64,000 nucleotides of DNA. Origin: Rhizobium sp. 18055. Its GTDB lineage: Bacteria > Pseudomonadota > Alphaproteobacteria > Rhizobiales > Rhizobiaceae. A program made the position numbers and the translations under genes. Location of the stretch: the NCBI RefSeq assembly GCF_902706285.1, contig NZ_CACSKD010000006.1:237290-301289 (forward strand), given 5' to 3'. This document shows positions 8,137-18,265 of the stretch, one piece after another. The notes below the pieces were generated by a model, which saw nothing but the letters and a program-made list of their open reading frames with translations, ran no database searches and was not told the DNA's origin. The stretch's first letter is position 1; the number at the start of each line of letters is the position of its first letter.

Positions 8137-10803
8137 ATGGCAAGAAGCACATCGCCAGCAATGGATGGCCGGCCGGACCGTTTCTCCCTTTCGGGGTTCG
8201 TCTTCCGGCAGGCGCAAACCCTTCTGGGCTTTGCGATCTTCCTGCTTCTGGCACTGGCCATTGCGGCGCTGGCCACCTGGAACGTCGCCGATCCGAGCTA
8301 TTCCTACGCCACCGGCAATGCCCCGACCAATATCCTCGGCTATAGCGGTGCTGCCTTTGCCGATATCCTCATGCAGTTCTTCGGGCTGGCCAGCGTCGTG
8401 GCGCTGCTGCCGGTGGTTGCCTGGGCGCTGGCGCTGATCTCCGGCCGCCGCTTCAGCCGCATTCCGGCGCGGGCCGCTGCCTGGGGCCTTGGCTCCGTCC
8501 TGTCGTCCGCCGTTCTCGGCTGCTTTCCGCCGCCGCTCACCTGGCCCATCCCCAACGGGATCGGCGGTGTCATCGGCGACATGATCCTGCGCTTTCCCGC
8601 TCTCTTCGTCGGCGCCTATCCGACCGGCACCTTCGCCACCGCCGTTGGCTGCATCTTTGCGGTCCCGACCGTGTGGATGATGCTGTTTGCATCAGGCATC
8701 GTCGGCCACACCGAAGAGGAAGAGGCCGAGGCCGAGGAAGAAAACTACGCCGCCAGCCGCTCCAAGCTGCGCTCGGTCGGCGATGAGGACGAGGAAGACG
8801 ACGAGGGTGGCTGGCTTGCCTTCGGCGCTCTGACGCACGCCTGGTACATGAGCAAGGCGCGGATGCGCCGCCTGCTCGGCATGGGCCCGCGCAAGCGCAA
8901 GCCGGACGATTTCGAAAGCCCCTACGATTTCAACGATGACGAATTCGGCAAGCTCAACGAGCCGGTGCGCGCCAAGGCACCTGCTGCCCGCGGCGATCGG
9001 ATGGAGCCATCGATGGAGCAGCGCGCCGGGTCGCAGCGCCGCATCGTGTCTGCGCCATCGATCTCGCTCAACGATGACAATGACGACGACATGGGTTTCG
9101 ACAGCGACATGCCGCCGCGTCCTGCCGATATCCTGCCTGACGACGATGACAATGACTGGATGATGCGTGCGCCTGCCAGGCAGAGCGGCGGCCGGGCCGA
9201 GCCTCGTGTCGTGCCTGCCTCGACCCGCCCGAAACCCGGCGCCCGCCTGGAGCGCGAGCAGCAGGGCTCTTTCATCCGCCCCGAGGGCTTCCAGCTGCCG
9301 TCGATGCATCTGCTCACCGAGCCGAAGGCCGTGGTGCGCGATTCGACACTGTCGGCCGACGCGCTCGAACAGAATGCCCGCATGCTCGAAGGCGTGCTCG
9401 AGGATTTTGGCGTCAAGGGCGAGATCATCCATGTCCGTCCCGGCCCGGTGGTCACGCTCTACGAACTGGAACCGGCTCCCGGCATCAAGTCGTCGCGCGT
9501 CATCGGCCTTGCCGACGATATCGCCCGCTCGATGAGCGCCATTGCTGCCCGCGTGGCGGTCGTTCCCGGCCGCAATGCGATCGGCATCGAACTGCCGAAC
9601 AACATCCGCGAGACCGTCTATCTGCGCGAGATGATCGCGTCGCGGGATTTCGAGACCTCGAAGGCGAAGCTTGCGATGGCGCTCGGCAAGACAATTGGCG
9701 GCGAACCCGTCATCGCCGACCTCGCCAAGATGCCGCATCTGCTGGTTGCCGGTACCACCGGTTCGGGTAAATCGGTCGCGATCAACACGATGATCCTGTC
9801 GCTACTCTACCGGCTGACGCCGGATCAGTGCCGCCTGATCATGATCGATCCGAAGATGCTCGAACTTTCCGTCTACGACGGTATTCCGCATCTGCTTTCG
9901 CCCGTCGTTACCGATCCGAAGAAGGCCGTCGTGGCGCTGAAATGGACGGTGCGCGAGATGGAAGAGCGCTACAAGAAGATGTCGAAGATCGGCGTGCGCA
10001 ACATCGACGGCTTCAATTCCCGCGTCGAGCAGGCGCTGGCCAAGGGCGAGGCGATCTCGCGCACCGTGCAGACGGGCTTCGACCGGGCAACCGGCGAGGC
10101 GATGTACGAGACCGAAGAGTTCGACCTGAAGCCGCTGCCCTACATCGTCGTCATCATCGACGAAATGGCCGACCTGATGATGGTCGCCGGCAAGGATATC
10201 GAAGGTGCGGTACAGCGCCTGGCGCAGATGGCGCGCGCGGCCGGCATCCATGTGATCATGGCAACGCAGCGCCCGTCGGTCGACGTCATCACCGGCACGA
10301 TCAAGGCCAACTTCCCGACCCGCATCTCGTTCCAGGTGACGTCGAAGATCGACAGCCGCACGATCCTTGGCGAACAGGGTGCAGAACAGCTGCTCGGCAT
10401 GGGCGACATGCTCTACATGGCCGGTGGCGGCCGCATCCAGCGCGTCCACGGGCCGTTCGTGGCCGATGGCGAGGTCGAGGACATCGTTGCCTATCTGAAG
10501 ACGCAGGGGCAGCCGCAATATCTCGACGCGATCACTGCCGATGACGACGAGGATGGCGATTACGGCGGCGGACCGGCCGGCACCTCCAACCTTAGCGAAT
10601 CCGACGACCCCTACGATCAGGCCGTCGCCATCGTTCTGCGTGACGGCAAGGCTTCGACGTCCTATATTCAGCGCAGGCTGGGCATCGGATACAACAGGGC
10701 CGCATCGCTGATCGAGCGGATGGAACAGGAAGGCATCATCGGCCCGGCAAACCACGCCGGCAAGCGCGAGATCCTGGTTCCGACCGAAGACGACGTTCTT
10801 TGA
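8137..10803 (+). CDS. ftsK: DNA translocase FtsK
   Basis: 888 residues. The N-terminal part has about four membrane segments (residues 25-190). A long acidic linker follows (about 195-390, rich in Glu/Asp). The RecA-like motor has Walker [13 protein letters not shown], Walker [14 protein letters not shown] and [20 protein letters not shown] winged-helix gamma domain ([23 protein letters not shown]) closes the protein. FtsK moves chromosome dimers at the septum. The ATG at 8137 ([12 protein letters not shown]) is preferred over the in-frame ATG at 8080, which has no family support. Confidence 0.95.
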   Translation: MARSTSPAMDGRPDRFSLSGFVFRQAQTLLGFAIFLLLALAIAALATWNVADPSYSYATGNAPTNILGYSGAAFADILMQFFGLASVVALLPVVAWALALISGRRFSRIPARAAAWGLGSVLSSAVLGCFPPPLTWPIPNGIGGVIGDMILRFPALFVGAYPTGTFATAVGCIFAVPTVWMMLFASGIVGHTEEEEAEAEEENYAASRSKLRSVGDEDEEDDEGGWLAFGALTHAWYMSKARMRRLLGMGPRKRKPDDFESPYDFNDDEFGKLNEPVRAKAPAARGDRMEPSMEQRAGSQRRIVSAPSISLNDDNDDDMGFDSDMPPRPADILPDDDDNDWMMRAPARQSGGRAEPRVVPASTRPKPGARLEREQQGSFIRPEGFQLPSMHLLTEPKAVVRDSTLSADALEQNARMLEGVLEDFGVKGEIIHVRPGPVVTLYELEPAPGIKSSRVIGLADDIARSMSAIAARVAVVPGRNAIGIELPNNIRETVYLREMIASRDFETSKAKLAMALGKTIGGEPVIADLAKMPHLLVAGTTGSGKSVAINTMILSLLYRLTPDQCRLIMIDPKMLELSVYDGIPHLLSPVVTDPKKAVVALKWTVREMEERYKKMSKIGVRNIDGFNSRVEQALAKGEAISRTVQTGFDRATGEAMYETEEFDLKPLPYIVVIIDEMADLMMVAGKDIEGAVQRLAQMARAAGIHVIMATQRPSVDVITGTIKANFPTRISFQVTSKIDSRTILGEQGAEQLLGMGDMLYMAGGGRIQRVHGPFVADGEVEDIVAYLKTQGQPQYLDAITADDDEDGDYGGGPAGTSNLSESDDPYDQAVAIVLRDGKASTSYIQRRLGIGYNRAASLIERMEQEGIIGPANHAGKREILVPTEDDVL

Positions 10804-10828
10804 TCGCGGATGGCCTGATCGCTGATCA

Positions 10829-10854
10829 TCCGGATTTATTCTGATAAATCCGGA
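10829..10854. repeat. perfect 11-bp hairpin between ftsK and lolA
   Basis: TCCGGATTTAT and ATAAATCCGGA flank a TCTG loop. There is no T tract on either side, so it may be a mRNA-stability or pause hairpin rather than a classic terminator. Confidence 0.6.
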
Positions 10855-10964
10855 CTTCACGGAAACCTGATCGCTTCGAAATCGTTACCTTTGGCCGGCC
10901 CTGCTAAGACGCCATGAAGACGCCGCGTTTCGGCAGCATGCAGACTGCATATAAGGAGACATTG

Positions 10965-11639
10965 ATGACCCACTCCGTGACCTTCCTGGATCGCATCACG
11001 CTGACCCGGCGCCACATGCTCGGCGCTCTGGCTGTCGCTGCAGCGTCCACGGCCATGCCGCTCAACCTCTTTGCGCAGGCCGCCGCCGCCGCATCGAACA
11101 GCTCGACCGCGCAGGCAATTGCCGATCACTTTTCCAGCGTCGGGACGATGCAGGGCGAATTCGTCCAGTTCGGTCCGAAGGGCGAGCAGACCGGCGGCAA
11201 GTTCTTCATCCAGCGCCCCGGCAAGCTGCGCTTCAACTATGACGACCCCTCGCCGATCCGCGTCATTGCCGACGGCAAGAACGTGGCGATCGGCAACATG
11301 AAGCTGAAGACCTGGGATCTTTATCCGCTGTCGAAGACGCCGCTCAGCCTGCTGCTCGCACAGCGCATCGATCTGTCGGCGGGCTCGGTGAAGAGCGTCA
11401 AGGAAGAGTCCGATCTCACCACCATCGCGCTCGGCAACAACACCGTGTTCGGCAATTCGACGATCACCATGATGTTCGATCCGAAGACCTACGACCTGCG
11501 CCAGTGGACGATCACCGACAACCAGGGCAAGGATACCTCGGTGATGGTTTTCAACGTCAAAACAGGCATGCAGTTCGACGACAAGGTGTTCAAGGTGCCT
11601 TACGAATCCATACCCGGAACGGCTGCGTATCGGGACTGA
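10965..11639 (+). CDS. lolA: outer-membrane lipoprotein carrier protein LolA
   Basis: 224 residues. The N-terminus has a twin-arginine-like signal (LTRRHMLGALAVAAA) ending near FAQA. The mature part shows LolA features: MQGEFVQFGPKGEQTGGKF, RPGKLRFNYDDPSPIRVIAD and KTWDLYPLSKTPLSLLL. LolA ferries lipoproteins through the periplasm. The ATG at 10965 is chosen because AAGGAG lies 6 bases upstream; the frame extends to 10914 without a good site. It follows ftsK on the same strand, an arrangement often seen in alphaproteobacteria. Confidence 0.92.
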   Translation: MTHSVTFLDRITLTRRHMLGALAVAAASTAMPLNLFAQAAAAASNSSTAQAIADHFSSVGTMQGEFVQFGPKGEQTGGKFFIQRPGKLRFNYDDPSPIRVIADGKNVAIGNMKLKTWDLYPLSKTPLSLLLAQRIDLSAGSVKSVKEESDLTTIALGNNTVFGNSTITMMFDPKTYDLRQWTITDNQGKDTSVMVFNVKTGMQFDDKVFKVPYESIPGTAAYRD

Positions 11640-12077
11640 GTGGGTTGAGGGAGCGATATTTGGCCTCAGCGCTTTCCACGCGTTCATCCCTGTGCACGGG
11701 GAGGTGATCTGCCTACGGCTGCCGCGACAGGTACGTCGAGGGCCGAGCTCAGGCAGCCACAACCGTGGCATTCCGCGCAGCGTGCTTAGATCCTCGGGAC
11801 AAGCCCGAGGATGACGCTGATGGTTGTATTTCAATGGGTTACGGACGCTATCCGCCCGGTCCGCCGTTATCCTCGGACTTGTGCCGAGGATCTGCTGATG
11901 GTGCCAGCTGCTCGCCATGAGTGGACATCTGGCGTCAGCAAGAGATGAGCAAGGCCGTCTGCGCCGGGAGGAAGGATGGGTCGCCAGGCCCTTCAACCAT
12001 TTTCTTTGGCCCCACGCGTTCCATCCCGCTCCCCTTTCCTCTAAAGCCAGTTCCGTCAGTCAAGGAAAGGCCGCGGA
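11640..12077. other. 438-base intergenic region with one RIME-like element
   Basis: No convincing gene is present between lolA and xthA. The middle is occupied by a two-armed palindromic repeat (11781-11905); the rest shows no recognisable feature. Confidence 0.7.
11781..11905. repeat. RIME-like two-palindrome element
   Basis: Two hairpin arms, TCCTCGGGACAAGCCCGAGGA (11791-11811) and TCCTCGGACTTGTGCCGAGG (11870-11889), are inverted copies of each other separated by about 58 bases. The same two-arm design recurs at 22.2-22.9 kb and 62.2-62.5 kb. It resembles the Rhizobium-specific intergenic mosaic element class. Confidence 0.7.
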
Positions 12078-12881
12078 ATGAGCTTCTCGATCACCACCTG
12101 GAACATCAATTCGGTGCGGCTGCGGATGCCGATCGTCGAGCAGCTTTCCCTGAAGCATCGGCCCGACATCATCTGCCTGCAGGAAACCAAGGTGACGAAC
12201 GAGCTGTTTCCCTTGGCGCCGCTGAGGGCCATGGGCTACGAGCACATCATCATCCACGGCCAGAAGGGCTATCATGGCGTGGCGATTGCCTCGCGCTTTC
12301 CGTTGATCGAGGATCACAGCACCGACTACTGCAAGGTTGGCGATGCCCGCCATATCTCGGCGGTGTTCGAGCGCGGCGGCAAGCGCATCCGCATCCATAA
12401 TTTCTACGTGCCGGCCGGTGGCGACGAGCCGGATCGGACGATCAATCCGAAGTTCGGCCACAAGCTCGATTTCATCGAGGAGATGAAGCTGCTGAAGGCC
12501 GATGGCGAGGCCAATACTTCGTCGATCCTGGTCGGCGATCTCAACATCGCGCCGTTCGAGCATGACGTCTGGTCGCACAAGCAGCTCTTGAAGATCGTCA
12601 GCCATACCCCTGTCGAGACCGAAGGCCTGCTCGAGGTGATGAAGCGCGGCCAATGGCTCGACCTGATGCGCCAGAACGTGCCTGATACCCAGAAGCTCTA
12701 TACCTGGTGGAGCTACCGCGCCAAGGACTGGGAAGCCGCCGATCGTGGCCGCCGTCTCGACCATATCTGGTCGTCACAGGATCTCGGTCCGCATCTGCAG
12801 CGCATCGAGATCCTGAAAGAGGCGCGCGGATGGGAACGGCCATCCGACCATGTGCCGGTGACCGCGCATTTCGATCTCTAG
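12078..12881 (+). CDS. xthA: exodeoxyribonuclease III
   Basis: 267 residues, full-length endonuclease/exonuclease/phosphatase fold. Motifs include TWNINSVR, the catalytic-Glu segment CLQETKV, GYHGVAIASR, VGDLNIAP, and the C-terminal RGRRLDHIW and SDHVPVTAHF. It removes AP-site blocks in base-excision repair. It is convergent with the cNMP-binding gene, with an 18-base gap. Confidence 0.95.
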   Translation: MSFSITTWNINSVRLRMPIVEQLSLKHRPDIICLQETKVTNELFPLAPLRAMGYEHIIIHGQKGYHGVAIASRFPLIEDHSTDYCKVGDARHISAVFERGGKRIRIHNFYVPAGGDEPDRTINPKFGHKLDFIEEMKLLKADGEANTSSILVGDLNIAPFEHDVWSHKQLLKIVSHTPVETEGLLEVMKRGQWLDLMRQNVPDTQKLYTWWSYRAKDWEAADRGRRLDHIWSSQDLGPHLQRIEILKEARGWERPSDHVPVTAHFDL

Positions 12882-12899
12882 GAAGATCAGTTTGGGAAA

Positions 12900-13355
12900 T
12901 CAGGCGAAGCGGTGAAGCTCGGCGGCAGCCCTTGCCGCCAGTGCTGCGATATTCTCGCGGATGCGCTTCTCGATCAGCAGGGCGGCGTCGGGATATTCCT
13001 CGATCAGCCGGTGGAACAGCGACCGGGTGATGCGGATGATCGCCGTATCTTCCTTGGCGATAGCCGTGAACTTGCGCTCGACCAGAGTGATCAGCGCAAG
13101 TTCGGAGAGCAGCGTACCGGTGCCGACGACCGCCTGGATTTCAGGCTGGCCATTGCGTCCGGTGCGGCTGAGTTCGACACTGCCGTTGACGATGACATAG
13201 GCGCTGTCGGCGGGCGAGCTTTCGCGAAAAAGCATCTGCCCGTTGGAAATGACGCGCCGATCCGCGCCGAAGGCGATCAGCCGCAGCTGATCCTCCGACA
13301 TTCCGTTGAAGAGCGGAAGCTGCGACAGCAGCTGGATATCGTCATTCAGTGCCAT
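12900..13355 (-). CDS. cyclic nucleotide-binding domain protein (no DNA-binding domain)
   Basis: 151 residues forming one cNMP-binding beta-barrel (about 10-130), with LFRESSPADSAYVIVNGSVE and a phosphate-binding-cassette-like region GTLLSELALI. The usual Crp helix-turn-helix is absent; only a short helical tail follows. The canonical ligand arginine of the cassette is not evident, so ligand binding is uncertain. It starts 2 bases after the response regulator stop, so the two are probably translated from one message. Confidence 0.85.
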   Translation of the reverse strand: MALNDDIQLLSQLPLFNGMSEDQLRLIAFGADRRVISNGQMLFRESSPADSAYVIVNGSVELSRTGRNGQPEIQAVVGTGTLLSELALITLVERKFTAIAKEDTAIIRITRSLFHRLIEEYPDAALLIEKRIRENIAALAARAAAELHRFA

Positions 13356-13357
13356 GC

Positions 13358-14041
13358 TTACGGTACGATCTTGTAGCCGCCGTTTTCCGTCACCAGAATT
13401 TCAGCATTCGAGGGATCGCGCTCGATCTTCTGGCGCAGGCGGTAGACGTGGGTCTCGAGCGTGTGGGTGGTGACGCCGGAATTGTAGCCCCAGACCTCTT
13501 CGAGCAGCACGTCGCGGGTGACGACCTTCTGTTCGGCGCGGTAGAGATAGCGGATGATCGCCGCTTCCTTTTCGGTGAGGCGGATCTTCTGGCCGTTTTC
13601 GGTGGTCAGCAGCTTCTGGCTCGGCTTGAACACATAGGGGCCGACGCTGAAGGTGGCGTCTTCGCTCTGCTCGTGCTGGCGCAGCTGCACGCGGATGCGG
13701 GCAAGCAGGACGGCGAAGCGGAACGGCTTGGTGACATAGTCGTTGGCGCCGGCTTCCAGCCCCAGGATGGTGTCGGAATCGGTATCGTGTCCCGTCAGCA
13801 TGATGATCGGCGCCTTGAGGCCGCCCTTGCGCAGCAGCTTGACGGCTTCGCGACCATCCATGTCAGGCAGCCCGACGTCCATGATCAGCAGGTCGATGGC
13901 GGTGGCGCGGGCGCGTTCGACACCCTTGGTTGCCGTCGCTTCCTGCAGAACCGTGAACTCGTCATAGAGCGAAAGCTGCTCGGTGAGGGTTTCACGGAGG
14001 TCGTCGTCGTCGTCCACCAACAAAATGGTGCGTGCTGTCAT
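13358..14041 (-). CDS. OmpR/PhoB-family response regulator
   Basis: 227 residues: a receiver domain (1-120) with the acidic pocket VDDDDD (10-14), phosphoacceptor Asp55 in LLIMDVGLPDMDG, and Lys105 in YVTKPF, then a winged-helix output domain (about 130-227, RLTEKEAAIIRYL, VWGYNSGVTTHTLETHVYRL). All catalytic residues are intact. No histidine kinase gene is next to it. It resembles the conserved kinase-less regulator of Rhizobiaceae sometimes compared to CenR; that name is not certain here. It leads a two-gene unit with the cNMP-binding protein. Confidence 0.92.
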   Translation of the reverse strand: MTARTILLVDDDDDLRETLTEQLSLYDEFTVLQEATATKGVERARATAIDLLIMDVGLPDMDGREAVKLLRKGGLKAPIIMLTGHDTDSDTILGLEAGANDYVTKPFRFAVLLARIRVQLRQHEQSEDATFSVGPYVFKPSQKLLTTENGQKIRLTEKEAAIIRYLYRAEQKVVTRDVLLEEVWGYNSGVTTHTLETHVYRLRQKIERDPSNAEILVTENGGYKIVP

Positions 14042-14184
14042 GCGGCTATGTCCCTCGCCATCTGGTTCCCTATTCCTACGCCACTTTAGGACGTTGGCAA
14101 AGATCAGGATACCAAGCTGTTGTCGTATATGGTGCTATATGATTTCAATCACTGCCCCGGCAATTGCAAAAACATGTGAGAAAC

Positions 14185-14733
14185 ATGGAAAAAACAAGGC
14201 GGAGACCGTCTATACAGTCATCGATCATTACCGTTAGACCAGCACCGGGGCAGAAAAGTCGGGCTTTGCTCCAGTTCGGTACAATGGTCGTGCCCGCTGC
14301 AGTTGGTCGAACGGGCCGAACAACACGCAAGCGTGAAGGTGATGGCGCCACACCGATCGGCTCGATGACCCTGCTTTCCGGCTTCCGGCGCGGCGAGCGG
14401 CCGCTCCGGGTTCAAACGCAGCTGCCGATTCGCCTTATCCGCGAGGACATGCTGTGGTGCGATCAGGCCGACGATCCGAACTACAACAGGCTGGTCAAGG
14501 CGCCGTTCCGGCCGAGCCACGAAGAGATGAAGCGCAAGGACGGGCTCTACGATGTCTGCCTTGTGATGGACTGGAACGTGACGTCAAGGTCGCGCAACCG
14601 CGGCTCGGCAATCTTCTTCCACCTGATCCGGCCCGGCTACCAGCCAACCGAGGGCTGCATCGCCATCCATCCGCGCGACATGCGCCGGATATTGCCCTAC
14701 CTGCGCAAGGGAACGGTGGTCAGGGTTCTCTGA
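14185..14733 (+). CDS. L,D-transpeptidase (YkuD-like) family protein
   Basis: 182 residues, with GTMVVPAAVGRTGRTTRKREGD and GATPIGSM near the N-terminus, and the catalytic segment FFHLIRPGYQPTEGCIAIHP holding the His and Cys of YkuD domains. Such proteins form 3-3 peptidoglycan cross-links or attach proteins to the wall, but no signal peptide is visible, so localisation is uncertain. The ATG at 14185 is chosen; an upstream TTG at 14164 is in frame. Confidence 0.85.
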   Translation: MEKTRRRPSIQSSIITVRPAPGQKSRALLQFGTMVVPAAVGRTGRTTRKREGDGATPIGSMTLLSGFRRGERPLRVQTQLPIRLIREDMLWCDQADDPNYNRLVKAPFRPSHEEMKRKDGLYDVCLVMDWNVTSRSRNRGSAIFFHLIRPGYQPTEGCIAIHPRDMRRILPYLRKGTVVRVL

Positions 14734-14872
14734 CCGCAGGGGTGATATCGGCGCCGCGCTGACCTATATGAATTCCGACCGGCGCTCGGGCTTAGAGGCG
14801 CTGGGGCAATCCGCGAGGAGAGGCGGATTCGAGTATGCCCGATCCAATTCACTGATTTTGCGGAGATTTATT

Positions 14873-15703
14873 GTGGCACAACAATCCATCATCACGTTTC
14901 ACGACGGACATTCCATTCCCCAGGTCGGCCTCGGCGTCTGGCAGACACCCGATGATATCGCTGCACCTTCGGTGCGGGCGGCGATCGATGCCGGATATCG
15001 GCATGTCGATACGGCGGCGATCTACGAAAACGAGGACGGCGTCGGCGAGGGCATCCGCTCCTCCGGCATCGACCGCAAGGAAATCTTCCTGACCACCAAG
15101 CTGTGGAACCAGGACCAGGGCTACGACACGACGCTGAAGGCCTTCGACAAGAGCCTGAAGCGGCTCGGCACCGATTATGTCGACCTCTACCTGATCCACT
15201 GGCCGGCACCGAACCGCGACAGCTATGTCGATACCTGGAAGGCATTCATCAAGCTGCGGGAAGAGGGCCGGGCGCGCTCGATCGGTGTGTCTAATTTCTA
15301 TCCCGAGCATATCGAGCGGCTGATCACCGAGACCGGCGTCGTGCCTGTCATCAACCAGATCGAGCTGCATCCGGATTTCCAGCAGAAGGCTGCGCAGGCG
15401 GCGCACAAGAAGCTCAACATCGCCACGCAATCCTGGAGCCCGCTCGGCCAGGGCAAGCTGATCGATCATCCTGTCATCGCCGAGATTGCCAAAAAGCACG
15501 GTAAGACGCCGGCGCAGGTGATCATCCGCTGGCACATGGATAGCGGGCTGGTAGTGATCCCGAAGTCGGTGACGCCGTCGCGCATCGTCGAGAATTTCCA
15601 GGTGTTCGATTTCAAGCTGGATGGCGACGACATGGGTGCGATCGCCAAGCTCGACAGCAGCACGGCGCGGATCGGCCCTGATCCGAAGACAGCGACGTTC
15701 TGA
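14873..15703 (+). CDS. aldo/keto reductase
   Basis: 276 residues forming an AKR barrel. The catalytic tetrad can be read: Asp and Tyr in YRHVDTAAIYENE, Lys in LTTKLW, His in LYLIHWP. IPKSVTPSRIVENFQVFDF is the NADPH-binding end. The GTG at 14873 (VAQQSIITFHDG) follows CGGAG and matches the family N-terminus; the open frame extends back to 14768 in non-conserved sequence. Substrate unknown, probably 2,5-diketo-gluconate-reductase-like or general carbonyl reduction. Confidence 0.92.
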   Translation: MAQQSIITFHDGHSIPQVGLGVWQTPDDIAAPSVRAAIDAGYRHVDTAAIYENEDGVGEGIRSSGIDRKEIFLTTKLWNQDQGYDTTLKAFDKSLKRLGTDYVDLYLIHWPAPNRDSYVDTWKAFIKLREEGRARSIGVSNFYPEHIERLITETGVVPVINQIELHPDFQQKAAQAAHKKLNIATQSWSPLGQGKLIDHPVIAEIAKKHGKTPAQVIIRWHMDSGLVVIPKSVTPSRIVENFQVFDFKLDGDDMGAIAKLDSSTARIGPDPKTATF

Positions 15704-15734
15704 GGGTTCTTTTGGGGGCGGCTGGCGCTTGCGC

Positions 15735-15926
15735 AGGCGGCCCCTCTTCGCCGGTGCAACGCGTTGCACCTGCCCTGCCGCCACCTTCCCCATGGGGGAG
15801 ATGTGCGACACCCATTCGCCAGGATTTAGAACCGTCCGCATCCGGGCAGGGCAAAACGCCTGCCACCTGCCGCTTCTCCCCAACGGGGAGAAGTGCCGGA
15901 GCGCCAGCGAGGCGATGAGGGGGCGG
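15735..15926. repeat. GC-rich palindromic repeat cluster
   Basis: Contains CAACGCGTTG, CCTTCCCCATGGGGGAGATG and TTCTCCCCAACGGGGAGAAG followed by GCGAGGCGATGAGGGGGCGG. The same modules recur near 28.4 kb, inside ftsY and between ccmA and ccmB. Confidence 0.75.
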
Positions 15927-15956
15927 CACGGCAGAGAGCCAGCTTAGCTTATTCAT

Positions 15957-16493
15957 TCACCGCAACGAACGTGGCACCACGAACCGCTCGAGCACGCCGC
16001 TGCGCGGCCGCACATCGTCCCAGAAATGCGCCTCGAAATCGATGACCACAAGGGCACCGGTCGGGAACTTCTCATCCAGGCGGGTGCGGATCTCGCGGTC
16101 ACCGCTGCCGACGAGGCCGAGTGCCAGATCGTGGAAGCCGGGGTTGTGGCCGATCAGAAGCAGCGTGCGCACCGAGGGGTCCATGGCGTGCAGCAGGGCG
16201 GCGAGCCTGGCGGCGGGCGCTTCGTAGAGATCGTCCAGGTCGCGCTGCTCGATCGATGCCGGCAGTTCTCTCTTGATCCGCCTCCAGGTCTGCTGCGTGC
16301 GTCTGGAGGTGGAGACCAGCGCCAGATCGGGCATGAGCCCTTCGCTGGCAATATAGGCGCCCATCCGCGGGGCGGCCTTCAGTCCGCGTTCCGACAGCGG
16401 GCGGTCGTGATCGGCGACGCCATCCGGCCAGGCGGATTTGGCGTGGCGGAGCAGCATCAGGCGGCGCTTGGGGAGATTGGTTTCGGCGGTCAT
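15957..16493 (-). CDS. SixA-like histidine phosphatase
   Basis: 178 residues with the phosphoglycerate-mutase-like RHG-type motif LMLLRHAKSAW, and the second catalytic His in LLLIGHNPGFHDLA. This short form resembles SixA, which dephosphorylates phosphohistidine. The ATG at 16493 (MTAETNLPKRRL) has GGAG 7 bases upstream; the frame reaches 16520. It follows leuC in the same direction with about 100 bases between. Confidence 0.88.
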   Translation of the reverse strand: MTAETNLPKRRLMLLRHAKSAWPDGVADHDRPLSERGLKAAPRMGAYIASEGLMPDLALVSTSRRTQQTWRRIKRELPASIEQRDLDDLYEAPAARLAALLHAMDPSVRTLLLIGHNPGFHDLALGLVGSGDREIRTRLDEKFPTGALVVIDFEAHFWDDVRPRSGVLERFVVPRSLR

Positions 16494-16597
16494 GGCGCGC
16501 TCCGGAGGAGAGGACAGCATCGGCTGTTCGCAGCCGTCTGATCAGGCATGCCCGGGGCGGGCGGCCTCCCCCTCGCAGAGAGGGAGGCCATCCAGTT

Positions 16598-18007
16598 TCA
16601 GTTCCACTCGCGGATATCGACGAAGTGGCCGGCAATGGCCGCTGCGGCTGCCATGGCAGGCGACACCAGATGGGTGCGGCCCTTGAAGCCCTGGCGGCCT
16701 TCGAAGTTGCGGTTGGAGGTCGAGGCGCAACGCTCGCCCGGCTTCAGCCGGTCGTCGTTCATCGCCAGGCACATCGAACAGCCAGGCTCGCGCCAGTCGA
16801 AGCCGGCAGCCTTGAAGATCTTGTCGAGGCCTTCGGCTTCCGCCTGTTCCTTGACGAGGCCGGAGCCGGGGACGATCATCGCATCGACGGTCGATGCCAC
16901 GGTCTTGCCTTCGACGACCTTGGCGGCAGCGCGCAGGTCCTCGATGCGGCCGTTGGTGCAGGAGCCGATGAAGACGCGGTCGATAGCGATGTCGGTGATC
17001 TTGGTGCCCGGCTTCAGGCCCATGTACTCAAGCGCGCGCCACTTGGAGGTGCGCTTGTTCTCGTCGGCGATCTCATCCGGGTTCGGCACGATGCCCTGCA
17101 CCGAGATGACGTCCTCGGGCGAGGAGCCCCAGGAGACGATCGGCGGCAGTTCGGCGGCGTTGAGCGTGACGATGCGGTCGTAATGGGCGCCTTCGTCGGT
17201 CTTCAGCGTTTCCCAATAGGCAATCGCCTGCTTCAGCGTCTCGCCCTTCGGCGCGCGCGGCTTGCCGGTGATGTAGTCGTAGGTGGTCTGGTCGGGGGCG
17301 ATCAGGCCGGCGCGGGCGCCGCCTTCGATCGACATGTTGCAGATCGTCATACGGCCTTCCATCGACAGCGCGCGAATGGCTTCGCCGGCATATTCGATGA
17401 CGTAGCCGGTGCCGCCTGCCGTGCCGATCTCGCCGATGATGGCGAGCACGATGTCCTTGGCGGTGACGCCAGCGGGCAATACGCCGTCGACCTGCACCAG
17501 CATGTTCTTCGCCTTCTTCTGGATCAGCGTCTGGGTGGCCAGAACGTGCTCCACTTCAGACGTGCCGATGCCATGCGCCAGCGAGCCGAAGGCGCCGTGG
17601 GTCGAGGTGTGGCTATCGCCGCAGACGATGGTCATGCCCGGCAGGGTAAAGCCCTGTTCCGGCCCGATGATGTGGACGATGCCCTGGCGAATGTCGCTCG
17701 CCGAATAATACTCGACGCCGAATTCGGCCGCGTTGATCGCCAGCTGCTCGACCTGGATGCGGCTTTCCTCGTTCTTGATGCCGAGGTGGCGATCCGGCGA
17801 GGTCGGAACATTGTGGTCGACGACGGCCAGCGTCTTTTCAGGTGCACGGACCTTGCGGCCGGTCATACGCAGGCCTTCGAAGGCCTGCGGCGAGGTGACC
17901 TCGTGAACCAGGTGGCGGTCGATGTAGAGAAGACAGGTGCCGTCGTCCTGCTGATCGACCATGTGGTCGTCCCAGATCTTGTCGTAAAGGGTACGCGGTG
18001 CGCTCAT
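16598..18007 (-). CDS. leuC: 3-isopropylmalate dehydratase large subunit
   Basis: 469 residues, full length. The [4Fe-4S] ligands are in [12 protein letters not shown] and GCSMCLAMN; substrate motifs [11 protein letters not shown] and NRNFEGRQG are intact. It isomerises 2- to 3-isopropylmalate in leucine synthesis together with LeuD, which is not in this window. It starts with ATG at 18007; about 260 bases without a gene lie upstream. Confidence 0.97.
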   Translation of the reverse strand: MSAPRTLYDKIWDDHMVDQQDDGTCLLYIDRHLVHEVTSPQAFEGLRMTGRKVRAPEKTLAVVDHNVPTSPDRHLGIKNEESRIQVEQLAINAAEFGVEYYSASDIRQGIVHIIGPEQGFTLPGMTIVCGDSHTSTHGAFGSLAHGIGTSEVEHVLATQTLIQKKAKNMLVQVDGVLPAGVTAKDIVLAIIGEIGTAGGTGYVIEYAGEAIRALSMEGRMTICNMSIEGGARAGLIAPDQTTYDYITGKPRAPKGETLKQAIAYWETLKTDEGAHYDRIVTLNAAELPPIVSWGSSPEDVISVQGIVPNPDEIADENKRTSKWRALEYMGLKPGTKITDIAIDRVFIGSCTNGRIEDLRAAAKVVEGKTVASTVDAMIVPGSGLVKEQAEAEGLDKIFKAAGFDWREPGCSMCLAMNDDRLKPGERCASTSNRNFEGRQGFKGRTHLVSPAMAAAAAIAGHFVDIREWN

Positions 18008-18265
18008 GGCGGTATGTCCGTTTCTGGATGCGTAATGGAGAGATGGAGCTTGGTGGCGGACAGGGCCGCCGGCCGTCAGTCAATCGACGAAGGGATCAAC
18101 GAAGTCGGCTGTTAAGCGCACCGGAAACGGCCGCAAAGAAACGTGCCGGCAGGCGATAGTGATCCTGCAGCACGAAAATATGAGCCCCAATGCAACTGAA
18201 CTTGGATTCCATGCGCTGTGACTTATCAACTTTTCAAGGCGACGGCAATTCCTATCATCGAACCG

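Noticed and set aside
16625..18115. 496-codon frame antisense to leuC
   Set aside because: Shadow of leuC on the opposite strand.
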